Source: Onchocerca lupi (Eukaryota > Nematoda > Chromadorea > Rhabditida > Onchocercidae). Taken from it: 64,000 nucleotides of DNA. Of the stretch, positions 1-13,500 are shown piece after piece. The stretch's first letter is position 1. Each line of letters begins with the position of its first letter. Where the stretch lies: contig JAOVVO010000269.1 in the NCBI GenBank assembly GCA_028564675.1, positions 34,417 to 98,416 of the forward strand, in the 5' to 3' direction. Made by a program: the position numbers and the translations under genes. The notes beneath the pieces were generated by a model. It was not told the DNA's origin, made no database searches, and was given only the letters and a program-made list of their open reading frames with translations.

Positions 1-344
1 TTAATAAGCAATGATTAATGAAATAAATTACAAGTATATACAATATTAGCAACTATAGAAGTTTCTCTTCCTTTTTTTTCCCAAAAATCGATTTCATTAA
101 CTACTAAGAATCAAACAGATATTCTTCAATTTCCGGCAATACATTAGAATTACTGACAAACTTTAGAGAGTCTTTCAATATAAATATTATCAGTGTCATT
201 GTCTGTTATAAATGCACTATTATCATTCTTACCATTGTTGTGCTGCTTTATATGATGAGAATTCCTTTTATAACCAAAACTTTGTTGTTGTCACCAACAA
301 TTATCTACTAACGAATAGACATTTCCTGTATGTATATATATATG

Positions 345-370
345 GGTGTGTGTGTGTGTGTGTGTGTGTG
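345..370. repeat. (GT)13 microsatellite
   Basis: This is an uninterrupted GT dinucleotide run of about 26 bases, directly after a short TATATATA stretch. It explains the Cys/Val-rich small ORFs that read through it, which are not genes. Confidence 0.95.
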
Positions 371-3150
371 GTGTTATTTCCAGTCCCATTTTCCGCACTT
401 TGTTAAATGTTATTGTCGCACATTCCAAACATTTCTCGTCATTTCCATAACTAATCATTCACATAGATTGACATATATATCTGCGGTGTACACATACCTG
501 TACAGAATGATAGACTGTCACATTATCACATGTACATAGTGATTAGACTATCATATACAGGTCATAGAGCTTTTTTAAAAGAATTTAAATTTCCAATCAA
601 TTTACCCTTTGTCCTATCATACTACTTCTGGAACTTTTTTTTCTCAATTCTTTTTCAAATTATTCAATTCCATTTCTTGCTGTGTATTTTTTCTTTTTTT
701 TTTTTTAAAGTGCAGCGAAATGTGTGGCATTTAAAGATCAGAGTATGTTGAAGTGATGGAATGATTCCAATTATTTCAATATTCAGTTTTCAATTGTTAT
801 TCTGTTTTCATAAATTATAATCGACGGATGACAATCCAATTGAAATTATCAAGTAGTAATATTATTGTAGTGCTAAGAGAATTAATTCCTCTAGGATTTT
901 CAAATTATAATTTTGTTATTCACAACATTGGTACTTGTAGTTTTATCGTGAAAATTACTTATTATTATGCATTCCTATCTTATTTGTGGCTAAATTCAAC
1001 TGATGTCATGTCATGGATGCAAAATTTGCAAATTTTGAAACTGTTTCAAAGATGCCTTGGGAGAGAAGATAAGACAATTGAATATATATAGAAGCCTACG
1101 AATTTTCACATTCATTTTAACCTAAATCTACAAAATTCTTCTGTTTTTGGCTGTTTGTTTATCAATTTTGAAAATAAACTCCATCTTTGGAATATTTTAA
1201 GCGACATTTTGGCTAAAATCATCGAACAATCATCAATAATACTTGCAGCGTAATTTCTCGCTGCATTTTCTCAACCGATAAGAGCAAGTTTTTCGTGAAG
1301 AAGAGAAGTCTTTCGTATTTGCTCATACAACTTTGCCGACCATTAGTGATTGATATTCTTCTAAAACTTTTGTTCGGAGAAAGAATGAGCGTGCAGCAAG
1401 TTACAACATTCGTGCAGTGCAGTTCAGTACAGTGCAACAATATTTTCAGCACAAATTATCATAGCGAAAGAGCCGAAGGACCGACCGATCGACCGGAAGT
1501 ACTCTCTCTTCATAAAAGCATCTGTCCACGATGCTTCCCACTTCCTTCTTTCCTGTCTGGTTGGTGCTGCTGTTTGCTACCTGCAGCCGACTGTTCTTGC
1601 ATTTTCCATTTTGCATGCAGTCATAATTGCAGGATAGTATGACAGGCAGTCCGGATAGTAAATATCCATCTGCAGCACTGTACTTCACCACAAACTACTT
1701 CTGATTCCTCCCAGTTATCTTAACAGCAGTAGCAATCATAAGCACTTCATCGGCATCACCGCACCTGTTTTTGCGCTTGGCAAAATCTCGCAATTTCGGA
1801 AAGCTTCTCATTTACCTGTCCCAATTCCCTGCATCCTGGATTTCTGAATTTCCCATTACTTTATTGGATTATTCCTTTGTGAATTTGCATCCCATTGATC
1901 GAAACTTTGCAATTTCTCAGATCTGTTTACCAGCAGCATATTCTATTATCTATATTCGAGCATCTTCATGTCATTATTACATGATAAGACGTGATCAGAT
2001 GCTGATTAGTGGACATTTTAGTTCCGTCTAGAATATTTTTTCCCTTCTCAATTCACTTTTAATGTCTATCCGTACTAATCTTCGAGATACACCGAATTAT
2101 TCGATAATGCCGTCCACAATTTTAAAGAACAACATGCCAATGAAGTCACATTCAGGTAACGTCAAGAACTTCGCGACGTTTTCAAATTCCAAATAATTCC
2201 GACGAATTCTGTCTCAGTCGCAATTCATTTTTTCTATTAACGACACTTCAACAAACATTCCTATGATGATGATAATACTTTGACTGATTTGCAAATAATG
2301 TATGAATTGCAATATCATTAAACTATAGCATTCTGCGAGAAGTTATGAAAGATTTTATTTCAAATGAAGTCAATTAATATTTTCCAACCTAAATTTTTGT
2401 AAAATTTCGTTTTCTTTTTGTTTTTTGTTTTTCTTTTTTATTAAACAACTCAGAAAGAGAATATTAACAAACTGGGAGAGCAAGAAAGTTGCTAATAAAA
2501 AAGTCGCTAATAACTGTTATTGATTTTTTTTTTTATCTTGGGCTCATTGCTATGAATTATTCGTTTTAATTCGTTTTTCTCTTAGCGATGCATAATTTTT
2601 AGTTTTATTACAAGACCTTCATCACATTCAATATCTTATTCGAGAGTGGATTTTAAAGAAACAATTAGTATTCAACGACCAAAGTATTCTATATTCTAGC
2701 CCTAGAAATTACAATAACTCATTTCGGGCTTATTTAAACCTTTATCAATAATGTTGAAAATGTTAGAGTAGAATATTAAGAGTTAGAAATGATCGTAGCA
2801 GGTTGCTGATAAACAGGTAGAAGCTTAAAGATTAATTAATTATACTTGGAAGAAAAGCAATTAAAAAGGTACCAGGAAAGTGTATGGCACAGAAGAAAGG
2901 AAAAATGTAGTAATGCTAGTGATAAATTGTTAAATGCTTCAGAAGGTGATGATGATGATGATGATGCATCCCAGCTGCAACCGCACGGTCGTCCTTTGCT
3001 CCTTCCTAGCTATTCCTCCTACTGTTATCATTCTTCATCATTGTAGTCCTTTCTTAACAGATCATCGCATCACCAACTTTCACAAGAATCTTCCTTCATA
3101 TCACGTATCACGTAATCTCATAGCTCTTCCCAGGCAGTCTTCTGAAAGAC

Positions 3151-3201
3151 GAATATTATAAAATAATCACATCAATTAATACTGATTATTTTATAATATT
3201 C
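3151..3201. repeat. Perfect 19-bp inverted repeat (hairpin)
   Basis: The arm at 3151-3169 (GAATATTATAAAATAATCA) is the exact reverse complement of 3183-3201, separated by 13 bases. Pairing continues outward a few bases with one mismatch. A (CT)n tract follows at 3203-3218. It may be a foldback element or an extruding hairpin; no function is shown. Confidence 0.9.
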
Positions 3202-4941
3202 ATCTCTCTCTCTCTCTCACCAACAATCAACGGTGGCAACAAAGAAGTGAGAAGTCAAGTTTGTAAACAACATTATTTATTTATCATATTGGCAATTCCA
3301 ATGAAGTTTGATAGTTGCATTTCTATCTTGCAAATTATTTCAAATTCTTGCCATTTACATTTACTATCTATCTGTTTAATGTACCTTCTATTATGCTTTT
3401 TTTTTAAGGTATTCGAATTCCATTCTTTTTTTTTTTTTGTTCATCTTAATGACAAATTAGTATCGTGATAATGTTTGTTGTCTCGACCTTTTTTTAAAGT
3501 TCATTTTCAATTAACTTAAAATATATTAGTCACCCGAGTCGATAATGGATATTTAGTGCTATATTTCGTATCATTTGTCGAAAGATCGTTACACAGCATG
3601 CCATCCTGCGATTGCATTGCGACAGCAGAAGAAACATTCAGTATATTGTTTCGAGATATATTTTACATTGCATATTTTTTTTTAAGCAATTATTGATCCA
3701 ATCTTTTACAACTGTCATACACTTTCATTGTCATCCATTTCTGATGAACGAAGTACATTATCTTTTTTCTGTTTACAAACATTACAAAATTTTCTCAAAT
3801 ACTTTTTTTTTTACAAATTACTAATTGGTTATTGAAAAACTTCTCTTGCATTTACACATTCTGAGATTTATTATCGTTATCAGTTGTAATTGCTAGCTAT
3901 CAATACTATAATCAGCATCATTATAATCTGAATTATCAATTAACACCGTTATCATTACCATGACAAATATTTTCATTCACACTGATGACCCACATGATAA
4001 TGATTACCATCATTTCGATCGCTATCATCATCACTTTTCTTATCTTCACCGACAGAAAGATGATTCCCCCACTTCAACCATTCGTCTTTTCATATATTTT
4101 TCGGAAAATTTTGCCGAATTCTCGTTTTTTCCCAAACATCTGGTCTTATTAAATGAAGAAGAATATTTGGTATATAGATAAATATATCAACTTTCTAAAC
4201 AAATATATCATTACATTGATGCTTGGTTTATTAGGTTTCTTTGAAGGATTCTAAAGATGGCAATATTGATTCATTTTCGGCGAAATAATCATTCACAATT
4301 ATATTTAGATATTTATATATGAATGCACATCTGTAGAAATATATGGCTTCCTATGTGAATAAGTATTTGGCAGTATTATCTGGAATATATCCTTTCAAAA
4401 GTCAAAAAAACATTCTTGTTGCTAATTTCTTCACTTGCACAAATTAATTTTGGGTAATTTCACAAACTTATCATAAGATTTAAGACATATAGTGCAAATT
4501 ATTTACTGTAAATCGGTAGTTTATGTTGTAATATCAAAGTTATAACTGCATGAATACAGTATTAACTGTTGGTCGAGAAATATCAAGAATTCGGGACCCA
4601 CCCATATAAACAGGTTTTCCCGAAAAGCAGAGATCATCTCTTTCCTGTTCCATTAAAATATTTTCGAAACAATTTTATTGTAATTGGAATGTTGTATTTG
4701 TGATGAACAATGATTATACACACCGAATCAGGCTTTTCTTCTATGGAAGAAGAATTTCAGCGTCGATTCAGAAGAAATTACGAAAGGAATGAAGTGAATG
4801 AATGAAAAAAAGAGAAACAGCGTTAAATGATTGGTAATAACCTTTTCAAAAATGATTAAAATTGTAGTCGAATCGATATCTTTTCACCATAATAATAAAT
4901 CAAGGCTCCTATGGCAACGAATGAGATGCCATCGTCAAGCA

Positions 4942-4960
4942 ACCGACCGACCGACCGACC
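4942..4960. repeat. (ACCG)n microsatellite
   Basis: Nearly five copies of the tetranucleotide ACCG lie in an otherwise AT-rich region. The same ACCGACC motif recurs once more at about 5005-5013, suggesting local slippage. Confidence 0.85.
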
Positions 4961-5026
4961 AAGGTGAACCAATCTATTGAAAACAACTCAAAGCCAATGG
5001 AACCCACCGACCAACTTTAATGACAA

Positions 5027-5046
5027 CATCATCATCATCATCATCA
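5027..5046. repeat. (CAT)n microsatellite
   Basis: About 6.7 copies of CAT in tandem. No coding frame through it is supported. Confidence 0.85.
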
Positions 5047-7484
5047 AACCAATATCACCGTCATCACGATAATATCACTGTACCAGCGGAATTTCCGGTT
5101 TCTTCTCACCGAAGAAATAAAAAAGCATTTTCGTTGAAAGTACTTCTTACAATATTGAACAGCTATATTAACTGATTCTTATTTGCTGACTTATTGACTA
5201 GAATTCTAATTTATTTATTAATTAACCAAATTGACCGATTAGTTTGCTGAATTTGACTATTCAGCGAAGTCTATTGTTTGACTATGTTAAAAATGACAAC
5301 TGTTGGATTAGTTTCCCTTCATTAACAAATGCTAAGAAATGCGAAAAGAAAGTAGTTACTGTTGTTCCTCATCTATTTAGTGAGTCTCATTTGTTATTTC
5401 AGTTTTTTTCTTTTTCTTCTTTTTTTTTTTTTTTTTTTTTGGAAGGAAAAATCTTTCTGCTTCACAATAAGCTTAAGCTGATAATTTTCTGAAGTTGCAC
5501 TTAGCACTTGTGTTCTTTTCCGAAATATTTGTATTTTTAAGAATTCTATTATAGATTAAACTTAACTAATCAGAATGGACGAATTTCTGGAAAGCAATCA
5601 ATCGATTTCGGAAAATTTAAGATCTTATTTACCGGTTTTTTAATAGCCATAATGCAATGAATTCATAGAATTTCTAAACCTCACAGTCGCCGGAAGAAGA
5701 AAGAGAATAATTTGAGAATCAAACTTGTTGAGCTCTTCTATTAATGTTTCAATAATTCATTTATCTGTGCTAAACAATTTATTTGCATATATTACTCATA
5801 ATGCAAAATCATTGGTATATTCTGTCAACTTAACAACCAATTAAATAGCAATTAAAGAATTTCACGCATTTTGAAACTTTTCATCACAATAATAATACCT
5901 ATTTTTCGATAGTGCTATGCTGTTTTTCCAGAACAGCAAAAGAGATTTCAAAATAAAGTTTTTAAAAAACTTGTTTTTGAAAGTTTCTCTTCCTTTTTTT
6001 GGTTTTTTTTTCTTTTTTTGCTGTTAATAACAGAACTTCAACAAGATCTCTCTGTCATGGGAGAACGGAATTCATAAAAAAAAAAAAAAAATGTAAACAT
6101 AAGTAAAATAGCTTGACAGGGAAATTCTTTGATTTCCTTTTTTGATGAGCTAAACTTGCTTTTTCAACTCTTCGAAATTAAAGTTTGCTTCATTGAATTC
6201 ATATTCTGAAATTAAATTTATTATTTCATATGCAAGTTTTTTGGACCATCGTGCCATTATGAGCATAGATCAGAAGAACATTTCTATTCTCACATCGTCA
6301 CAACGTTTCATTAAAGTTCCGGTCGAGAAAGTGTAATGAGATCTTTCTTTTTAATCGTAAAGAAATTAAAATTGATTTTTTTTTCTTACTTTCTATCTTC
6401 AAACGATTCTTCCAGATTTCTTTATCACCATTTCCAGTTTTTTATACAATACTTTTTTGTATATCTTTTTGCAGGTTTCATACTGCATGGAATTTTATTA
6501 TTTCCAGATTCCCAAACTTGAAAAAAACTTAAATTCGATTTAAGAAAATCAGAATTCTCTGCAATAACGTAGATTTTTTTTCAGAAAGTTAATGCACTGA
6601 TATTTCAGGTTGAATGTTGCAAGCGAAAATATCTAATGCAAATTAATCATAATCCGCAGATTAGTCGTCAAGAAATATGTTTCGTGGAATAGGATTAATT
6701 CATTCTTTCTTTTTTATGATTTTCATAATATTTATGCAAAAATTTGTAGGAGCTTACTTCATGGCTTTAATTCACTTATTTATTCGCTTTTAGCATATTA
6801 TATCACATTGATGTCTGTTCATTTTCCTTGATTGAAACTTATTTAATTTCGTTCATACTTGTGAATCGATGCTGCTTCCCAGTGTGCTTGCAAATTATAA
6901 TTGCTAATGTAAAATTTAAATCTTAACTATTGTTTTATTCATCTAACTGTTATGCAGTTTTTGAATAATGAAAAAATTGATGTTTTATAATTCATAAATG
7001 TATTTTCTTATATCAGTAATTGGTTTTATTTCGATTTTGATTGTGTAATAAGTCAAACTTTCGATTTCATTAAAGTTGTCAATTATACAAGAATAATAAA
7101 GTCTAGGATACTAATTTCCATTTTGTATTTTATTATGGTACGATATATTTTCTGATACAATGGAAAGTTTTCTTTCTAGTTAGAACATTCATTTTTTTTT
7201 TTTTATTTTTATTAAGAAGTGATAATTCTAATTATTTTGTTTTGCTGCGTTCTTGGTTTCAACGAAAGATTTTAATACAGTTAACAAATACGGATTGAAA
7301 ATTACAAAGGCACTTATGATTAATTAATAAATCATTTTTTGTTAATTTAAGTAACAATTCTATCTGCAGAAATCAATGCTGCGGAAATTCGCTTCAGTAA
7401 GAAATTCCAGAATTCGAATCCTCGCACATTTTTCGATTTCAATTTTTCGTCATTATTATTTGCTTATTTATTTATGAACTTATA

Positions 7485-7502
7485 GGTGATACTTGTTATG
7501 TG
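7485..7502 (+). promoter_or_regulatory. Possible trans-splice acceptor and leader of the RasGAP gene
   Basis: The sequence ACTTATAG ends at 7485 and is followed by 17 bases before the first in-frame ATG at 7503. The frame is open back to a TAA at 7398-7400 but holds no earlier ATG. Either a spliced leader joins here, or an upstream exon not seen in this window does. The pyrimidine tract is poor, so this is tentative. Confidence 0.35.
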
Positions 7503-10500
7503 ATGAGCAAATGCGAATTAAATGGGCGAAGACATTCCGTGGTCAAAGCGTCAACATCCGCTCCTTCCTCTAAAACTTCGACATTATTATCCTTATCTTC
7601 ATCCTCGCTACCACCAACTTCATCGTCAGTGTTGCTTCCAGAATCCTCATCGACACTGTCATCAGCATCAGCATCAGCGGTTCTTGGAACTACCTGCGTA
7701 GTACCACCATCATCACCCACATTACGGATTACTGAAAATAATGGCACCCCTTGCACTGCGACCAATACAAATGCCAATGGTACTTCCACATACCATCACC
7801 ATCGTGGAAGGATACTTTGTGACGGATATTTGAGGCTTATTGAAGTACTGCGTGTCAATATTGCTCAACTTCGAAATCTGCCACCTGGAAATATTCATAA
7901 TAATAATGGCAGTAATAGCAATCATATCAATAGCAATGATAACATTCGACCAATAACAGTGCTAACACGATTGGACACTGTCAATATTTTTCAATCAACA
8001 TCAACTGCTAATGGAAATATGTAAATTTTGGCAATTTTATGAAATAATTCGAAAGTAAATTTATTAGCTTCTAATGCAACCTTAATAAGCTTTTAATAAA
8101 CTGACTTTAAAGGATTTTACTTCGTAGTTTGATATATTTCAAGAAATTACTGATATGCACAATGTCGATCACATTGCATTCGAAACAAAATTCTTTTATA
8201 TTTAAGGCCGAAAAAATAATGATAGCTGATAAAAATACCATTGATCTAAAATAATAATTTCATTATGATGAGCAGGAATTTTATTTGCACTCACTATACT
8301 TTGAAGCTTTTACTCATTTAAATTTTTTTCTTCATTTTTTGAATCTGCAATGAAGAATACACAATTTTAGTTTTTTCAAATATTTTTTTAAATTTGAATT
8401 TTGAAATTTTAAGTTCGATTAATTAAATTAATTACGCATTGGAATTTGCCTTGTATTGGCAAAATTGCTCCATGCTGGCAACATTGCTCTATGGAAAAAA
8501 GCAGTAGTATTCTTTCTAAGTCTTAGTCTTTATTTCTTGTCGCATAATTTTATTATTCTCTTTCCAAAAAAAATTTTGTAATTGCATGTCAAGAGAGTTT
8601 TTATATTTATAAAGAAACGGACTTTTTGATACTTCATTACGTAAAATTTAAATGAAGTAGTTGTAGAGTTCTCTATTCAGATTTATCCGAGAGTTCGTGA
8701 ATCATTTCATTTGTTGTAGATGCTGTTTTGGCGACGATTTTGTTCACGAAATTTCGAATAGCTTCTCACAGCTGCATTTTTTGATCACAGAAAATGTGGG
8801 CAATCGCTTACCGCGACAGATTGGTTTAGTAAGCATACGAAAACGCGATATTGTCAAACATTCCGGTGAGGATCGCTGGTATCGAATACAAGCCATCAAT
8901 AGACAAAATGATATTTCCGGACAAATTTGCATAGATGTGCGTTACGAACCAACCAGAAAATGCCTAGCTATAAAGTAATCATTTTCAATTTTAATAAATA
9001 AATATTTTAGTAATCTGTAATTTATTAAACGATTTTTCAGCAATAGCACAATTTCATTTTTAGTACCAGCATAGACAGTTCTTTCGAAATCTTCAACTAT
9101 TTCAGTTTTAGATAGAGAATTTCTTTTTGCATATGTTAGTGTCACTTATTATCAAAAAGTATTCTGAATGTTAGTGACAAGTTAGAAATGAGGACGCAGT
9201 TCGTCGTTGATTCGTAATCCTATTTGATATTTAATGTTTGCGGACAGCAAGAAGGCGGAGGGATTGCTCCTATCATTTTTCTAAGCACAATAATCATTGT
9301 TAAATACTATAAGGAATGAAATGATTGGATATCACTCATCACAATCATTATTACCTGGGATATCTTATATCTATTTTGAATATCTTACATCCATTTTGAA
9401 AATTATGTATATTACATTGGTTCAAAGATAATTAACCTTCAATTGAAGCCTTTATTATTATCATCTTCATTGTTACCAGTATGATAATACTGTCAACTCT
9501 ACTATTTCAAGATGAAACGTACCATTTGAATTTGAAACAAAATGTTAGAGTTTAAATTTTGTGAACTTCAATATTTTGATTCTGAAGTAGAATTTGAAAG
9601 CCAATAGAATCTAACAATAGATAATGGAGTCTAAGGGAAATGCAAATCGAAAAGATACAAACGGTGGAGTAGCTTCATTTTTCATTGCGTCTGTCTGTGT
9701 AGTCACCTGATGTTTTGAGCGTGGATTCTAGGATTCCTCAAATGGAATGCTGAAATTAGAAACTGTTATCATAGATATTATTAGAGCATTGTATTTATCA
9801 TCATATCTGAACAATAATAATTTCAAAGGATTAAGAAGTTTCATTCATATTTGAAAAGTTTTAGCTTTTCTCTTTTTCTGATTCTATGTTTATCATCTTG
9901 TTACATTTTAAAAGCCATAATCGATGAAGGAAATAGAATTGGTGGGGATTGGAGAATGTTGCTGTTTTCTGTGTGCTCAATAAGTAGTAATTTGATATTT
10001 GATTGCATAAAGGCTAGATTGGACCATTAGTTTAGCACAACTATAAATAAAGAATGAAAAGAAAGAATTTCGAAGGCAATGCCTGCGAGAAATTTGCTTT
10101 CGGCGAATTACCACGCTTCCGGTGATCGGACAATATGATAATTGATGAAAGTGTGGGCGAAGAAAAATTGCACATTCAACTGTAGAAGGGCGGAAAAGAA
10201 GAAATAAATTTTAGCATAAAGTGATCTTTTAAATAATTCATTTCCATTAAGACATGGTTTTTACGTAACTGTTTTCAATATAATGCAAATCGTTTGCATG
10301 CTCATAGAATGTTTAAATCATTAATACCTAGAACACACATCTTTATTGAAGTTTAAAAATTTTCGCTTGTAATTTGGAAACCAGAACTATTTCTACATTC
10401 TACAGAATATTTATATCTAAAATGATAAAAATTTAGAATTTATTCTACCTTCTAGAAAGTCAACTTGAGTGCTAATGTGTCTAGCAAAGAAAATACCTGA

Positions 10501-13500
10501 AATAGATTCATTGCGTATGATCGTATCTTATCGATATTCAGGTCATCATACTGCCTTTTGGGAAACATTGATGGTATTTGAATTAGTCCTTGAAGATATC
10601 TGAATTTGAATCGAATAAAAAAATAAAATAAAGTTCAAGTTCAAATTTCAAATATTCTTAATGTAATGATGCAATCCGTTTGTGCATTATGTACAGGATG
10701 AGGCAAAAAGTAGTGCATATTTCGTTCTTCCTTCACGAATGTCGGAAAAGTAATTTTTGTAAAATAGACGATTCCTGTTTGAGAAGAGAATTTATTGTTT
10801 GACGGAACAGTGAACCTTCGTTATAAACAATTATCAGAGAATATCTAAGTAAATTTATTACTGGGTATTCTTCTCTTTATCGCTCGTAGAGAAAAGTATT
10901 GTTCTTTGATTGTCGATTTTCGTTTCCATGAAATTTTGTTGTCAATTTTAAAAAATTTGAGGTACCAAGCAGTCGTTCTTAGTAATCTCAACCATTTGCT
11001 AAAATGATTTCTGTCAGTAAATCTTATCCCTTTGATAGGAATTTGAATGGTAACCTTTGCGATAATTTTTTCTCCTTCTTCGTTTTCATTTTCGAAATCT
11101 TTGAATTTGACATCCCGGCTCGTGGCATCATATAATTTGTCGGAAAGTAATTTCGTGAAATAGACGATTACTGCTTGAAAAGAGAATTTATTTAAACGGC
11201 AGAAAAAAGATTTTCCAACCAATTATCACCTCAAAAAAAAACGACCTAGATATTTATCTTCATCCACGTCGTCTTGGTTGTCGATTCCGAACCCGGTCGG
11301 TTGTTTCCATCGACGAGTGAAAAATTGAAATTGAAAGCTAAATCTCACAACAAGAAGTGAGTATCACTGTTGATGGTTGACCCCTCAAAACTTATGATTC
11401 ATAGATTCATAAGTCTTAGGAGCTCTATCATCAACAGAAACCAAAGCATCAGAAGACTTGTCGAATCACCAATATCCAGTTGTTTGACATGGACAACTAG
11501 TTGATGAAAATCCTTTCTTGCCGTTCAAAATTGTTACTTCAACTTGGTTTGTCATCTTACTGCATCATAAAACGCTCCGATTAACAGATAAACAAAGTTG
11601 GAATAACTATTTTGAACGGCAGAAACTCCAGTTGTTCCTATAGTCGTGTTGACTTTTATTGAACTTGAACTGGCTCTATTCCAAAATCCCAATCTTTTAA
11701 ATCCTTTCACGGCTTCTTCTCTCCTTCCTGACTTCCAATGTGTTGTCTTATGATTGTTCGATCTTACTTTGTTTATCTGTTAATCGGAGCATTTTGGCGG
11801 GAAACATGTTTGTCATTTTAGTCCTTTGAAACTGTCTTTATGCTTCTTGACCTTTAACACTTCTTATCTATATAAATAAAAATGTAAATGCTGCCCTTAC
11901 TTCTCAATGATCTTCGTCGATTCTTACCAATTTTGACACAATTTTGCATTCGGATAAGCCCGTGCTCTCATATAAGCACACTTTTTTCACGTGTCACGTG
12001 CGTGACAACTAAAGTGATTGAAGGGCAGAATTTATTGACTCCGCTTCTTTTTTTTCTCTCATTCTTCTTCCTCCCATCTCTCTCTCTCTATTGCTATGCT
12101 TATTACATTATGTGGATTTATCAAAGAAAAAAAGGAAAAAAATGATAAAAAGAAGTTTCAAATGCTTTCTGACATGGCATACAAATATAAAAATTTTTGC
12201 ATTTATACGAATCTGAAAGAAAAATTCTAAATACTTGTTAAAATTCGAATTCGAAATTCTTTTTCTTAAAGAAAAATTAGCTCAATTTGTTTGAAAAAAG
12301 GCATCAATTCAATCTAAAGAAATTTTATTACATCAATTCTAAATATTTCTTAAGACCAATTTTTTGCTCAGTTAATCTTCTCTGACTTAATTTTGATTTA
12401 ACTTAATTTGATATAAATTTAATGCTAAAATAATAACTCATAAATTTCTTCATTTTTTATAGATTAAATATTCAAATCCATCAGAAGTATTGGTGACTTA
12501 TAATTTAATATATTCGATATTAATTCTTTCTTTTTTAAATTTTATTCATATTATACCTTTATTTGTTTATTTTTATATATCTATAACTTGTGCTTACAAA
12601 TCGCGAACAAAGTTCTAAATCGATCGGGAATGCCACCACCGAATCGATCTGCTGCTGCTTTGCTTGATGTAGAATTGCGTCGCGAACAAAATTACAAAAC
12701 GACTGATCTTTTGTTGTGTGCAATCAAATATTCCTAAATTAACGTTTGAGGAAAAAAGCTATTTACGATCAAATAATACAAACTGTCACTAAGGAGTTGG
12801 AGAAATCTTCTTAGAAGCGACAAGAGGAACTGGTAAAACGTTCTTAATTAGATTGATTCTGGTAGCAATTCGTTCCTAAAATGGCATGGTCTGAGTTCTT
12901 GCATCGTCCGGAATAGCTTCAGCATTGCTACCAGGTGGAAAATATTCCGTTTTGAAATTGACATTGAGCATGCAATTCATTGCAACTCCCACATGTAACA
13001 TTTCCGAAACATCTGGCATGGAAAAGTATTGCAAAATGCAAACTTATTTGATATGAATGTACAATAGCGCACAAAAAATCGGTCGAGGCTCTTGATCGAT
13101 CATTACAAGATTTGCGTAGATATCAGACCATTTGGGAACGCATTAATATTGCTTGCAGGAGATTTCAGGCGAAGATTATCTGTAATTCCTCGATCGACAC
13201 CAGTAAACGAAATAAATGATTGCCTGAAATACTCTACTTTGTGGCAACACGTAAAGATGTTAAAATTAACTACAAATATGCGTGTTCAGCTGCGAAACGA
13301 TCGATCAGCTAGAATATTGTCACATCAATTGCTGGAAATTGGAAACGGAAAGGTGCCCGTCGATCTAACCATAAGACGAATTTCATTGCCTCATAACTTC
13401 TGCAATTTGATAATGTCAAAAAAAGAGTCGGTTAAAAAAATATTTCCCGATATTCAAATCAATTATAAGAATCACGATTGACTGGGTGAACGAGCTACTC

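Larger units (their letters stand above)
1..7502. other. Upstream non-coding region of the RasGAP gene
   Basis: I find no convincing coding exon here. Open frames are short, unrelated to known families and biased by T/A tracts. A GC-richer block at about 1390-1760 could be an upstream promoter or untranslated exon, but nothing decides this. The stretch holds a (GT)13 tract, a hairpin at 3151-3201 followed by a CT tract, (GAT)n at 2948-2966, (ACCG)n at 4942-4960, (CAT)n at 5027-5046, a T21 run at 5420-5440 and an A16 run at 6076-6091. Confidence 0.6.

Noticed and set aside
7408..7425. Second TTCGAATCC motif resembling a tRNA T-arm
   Set aside because: The flanks do not pair as a T-stem and no cloverleaf is possible.
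7496..7789. 97-codon acidic minus-strand ORF
   Set aside because: Exact antisense shadow of RasGAP exon 1; its Asp/Glu richness mirrors the Ser codons of the real gene.
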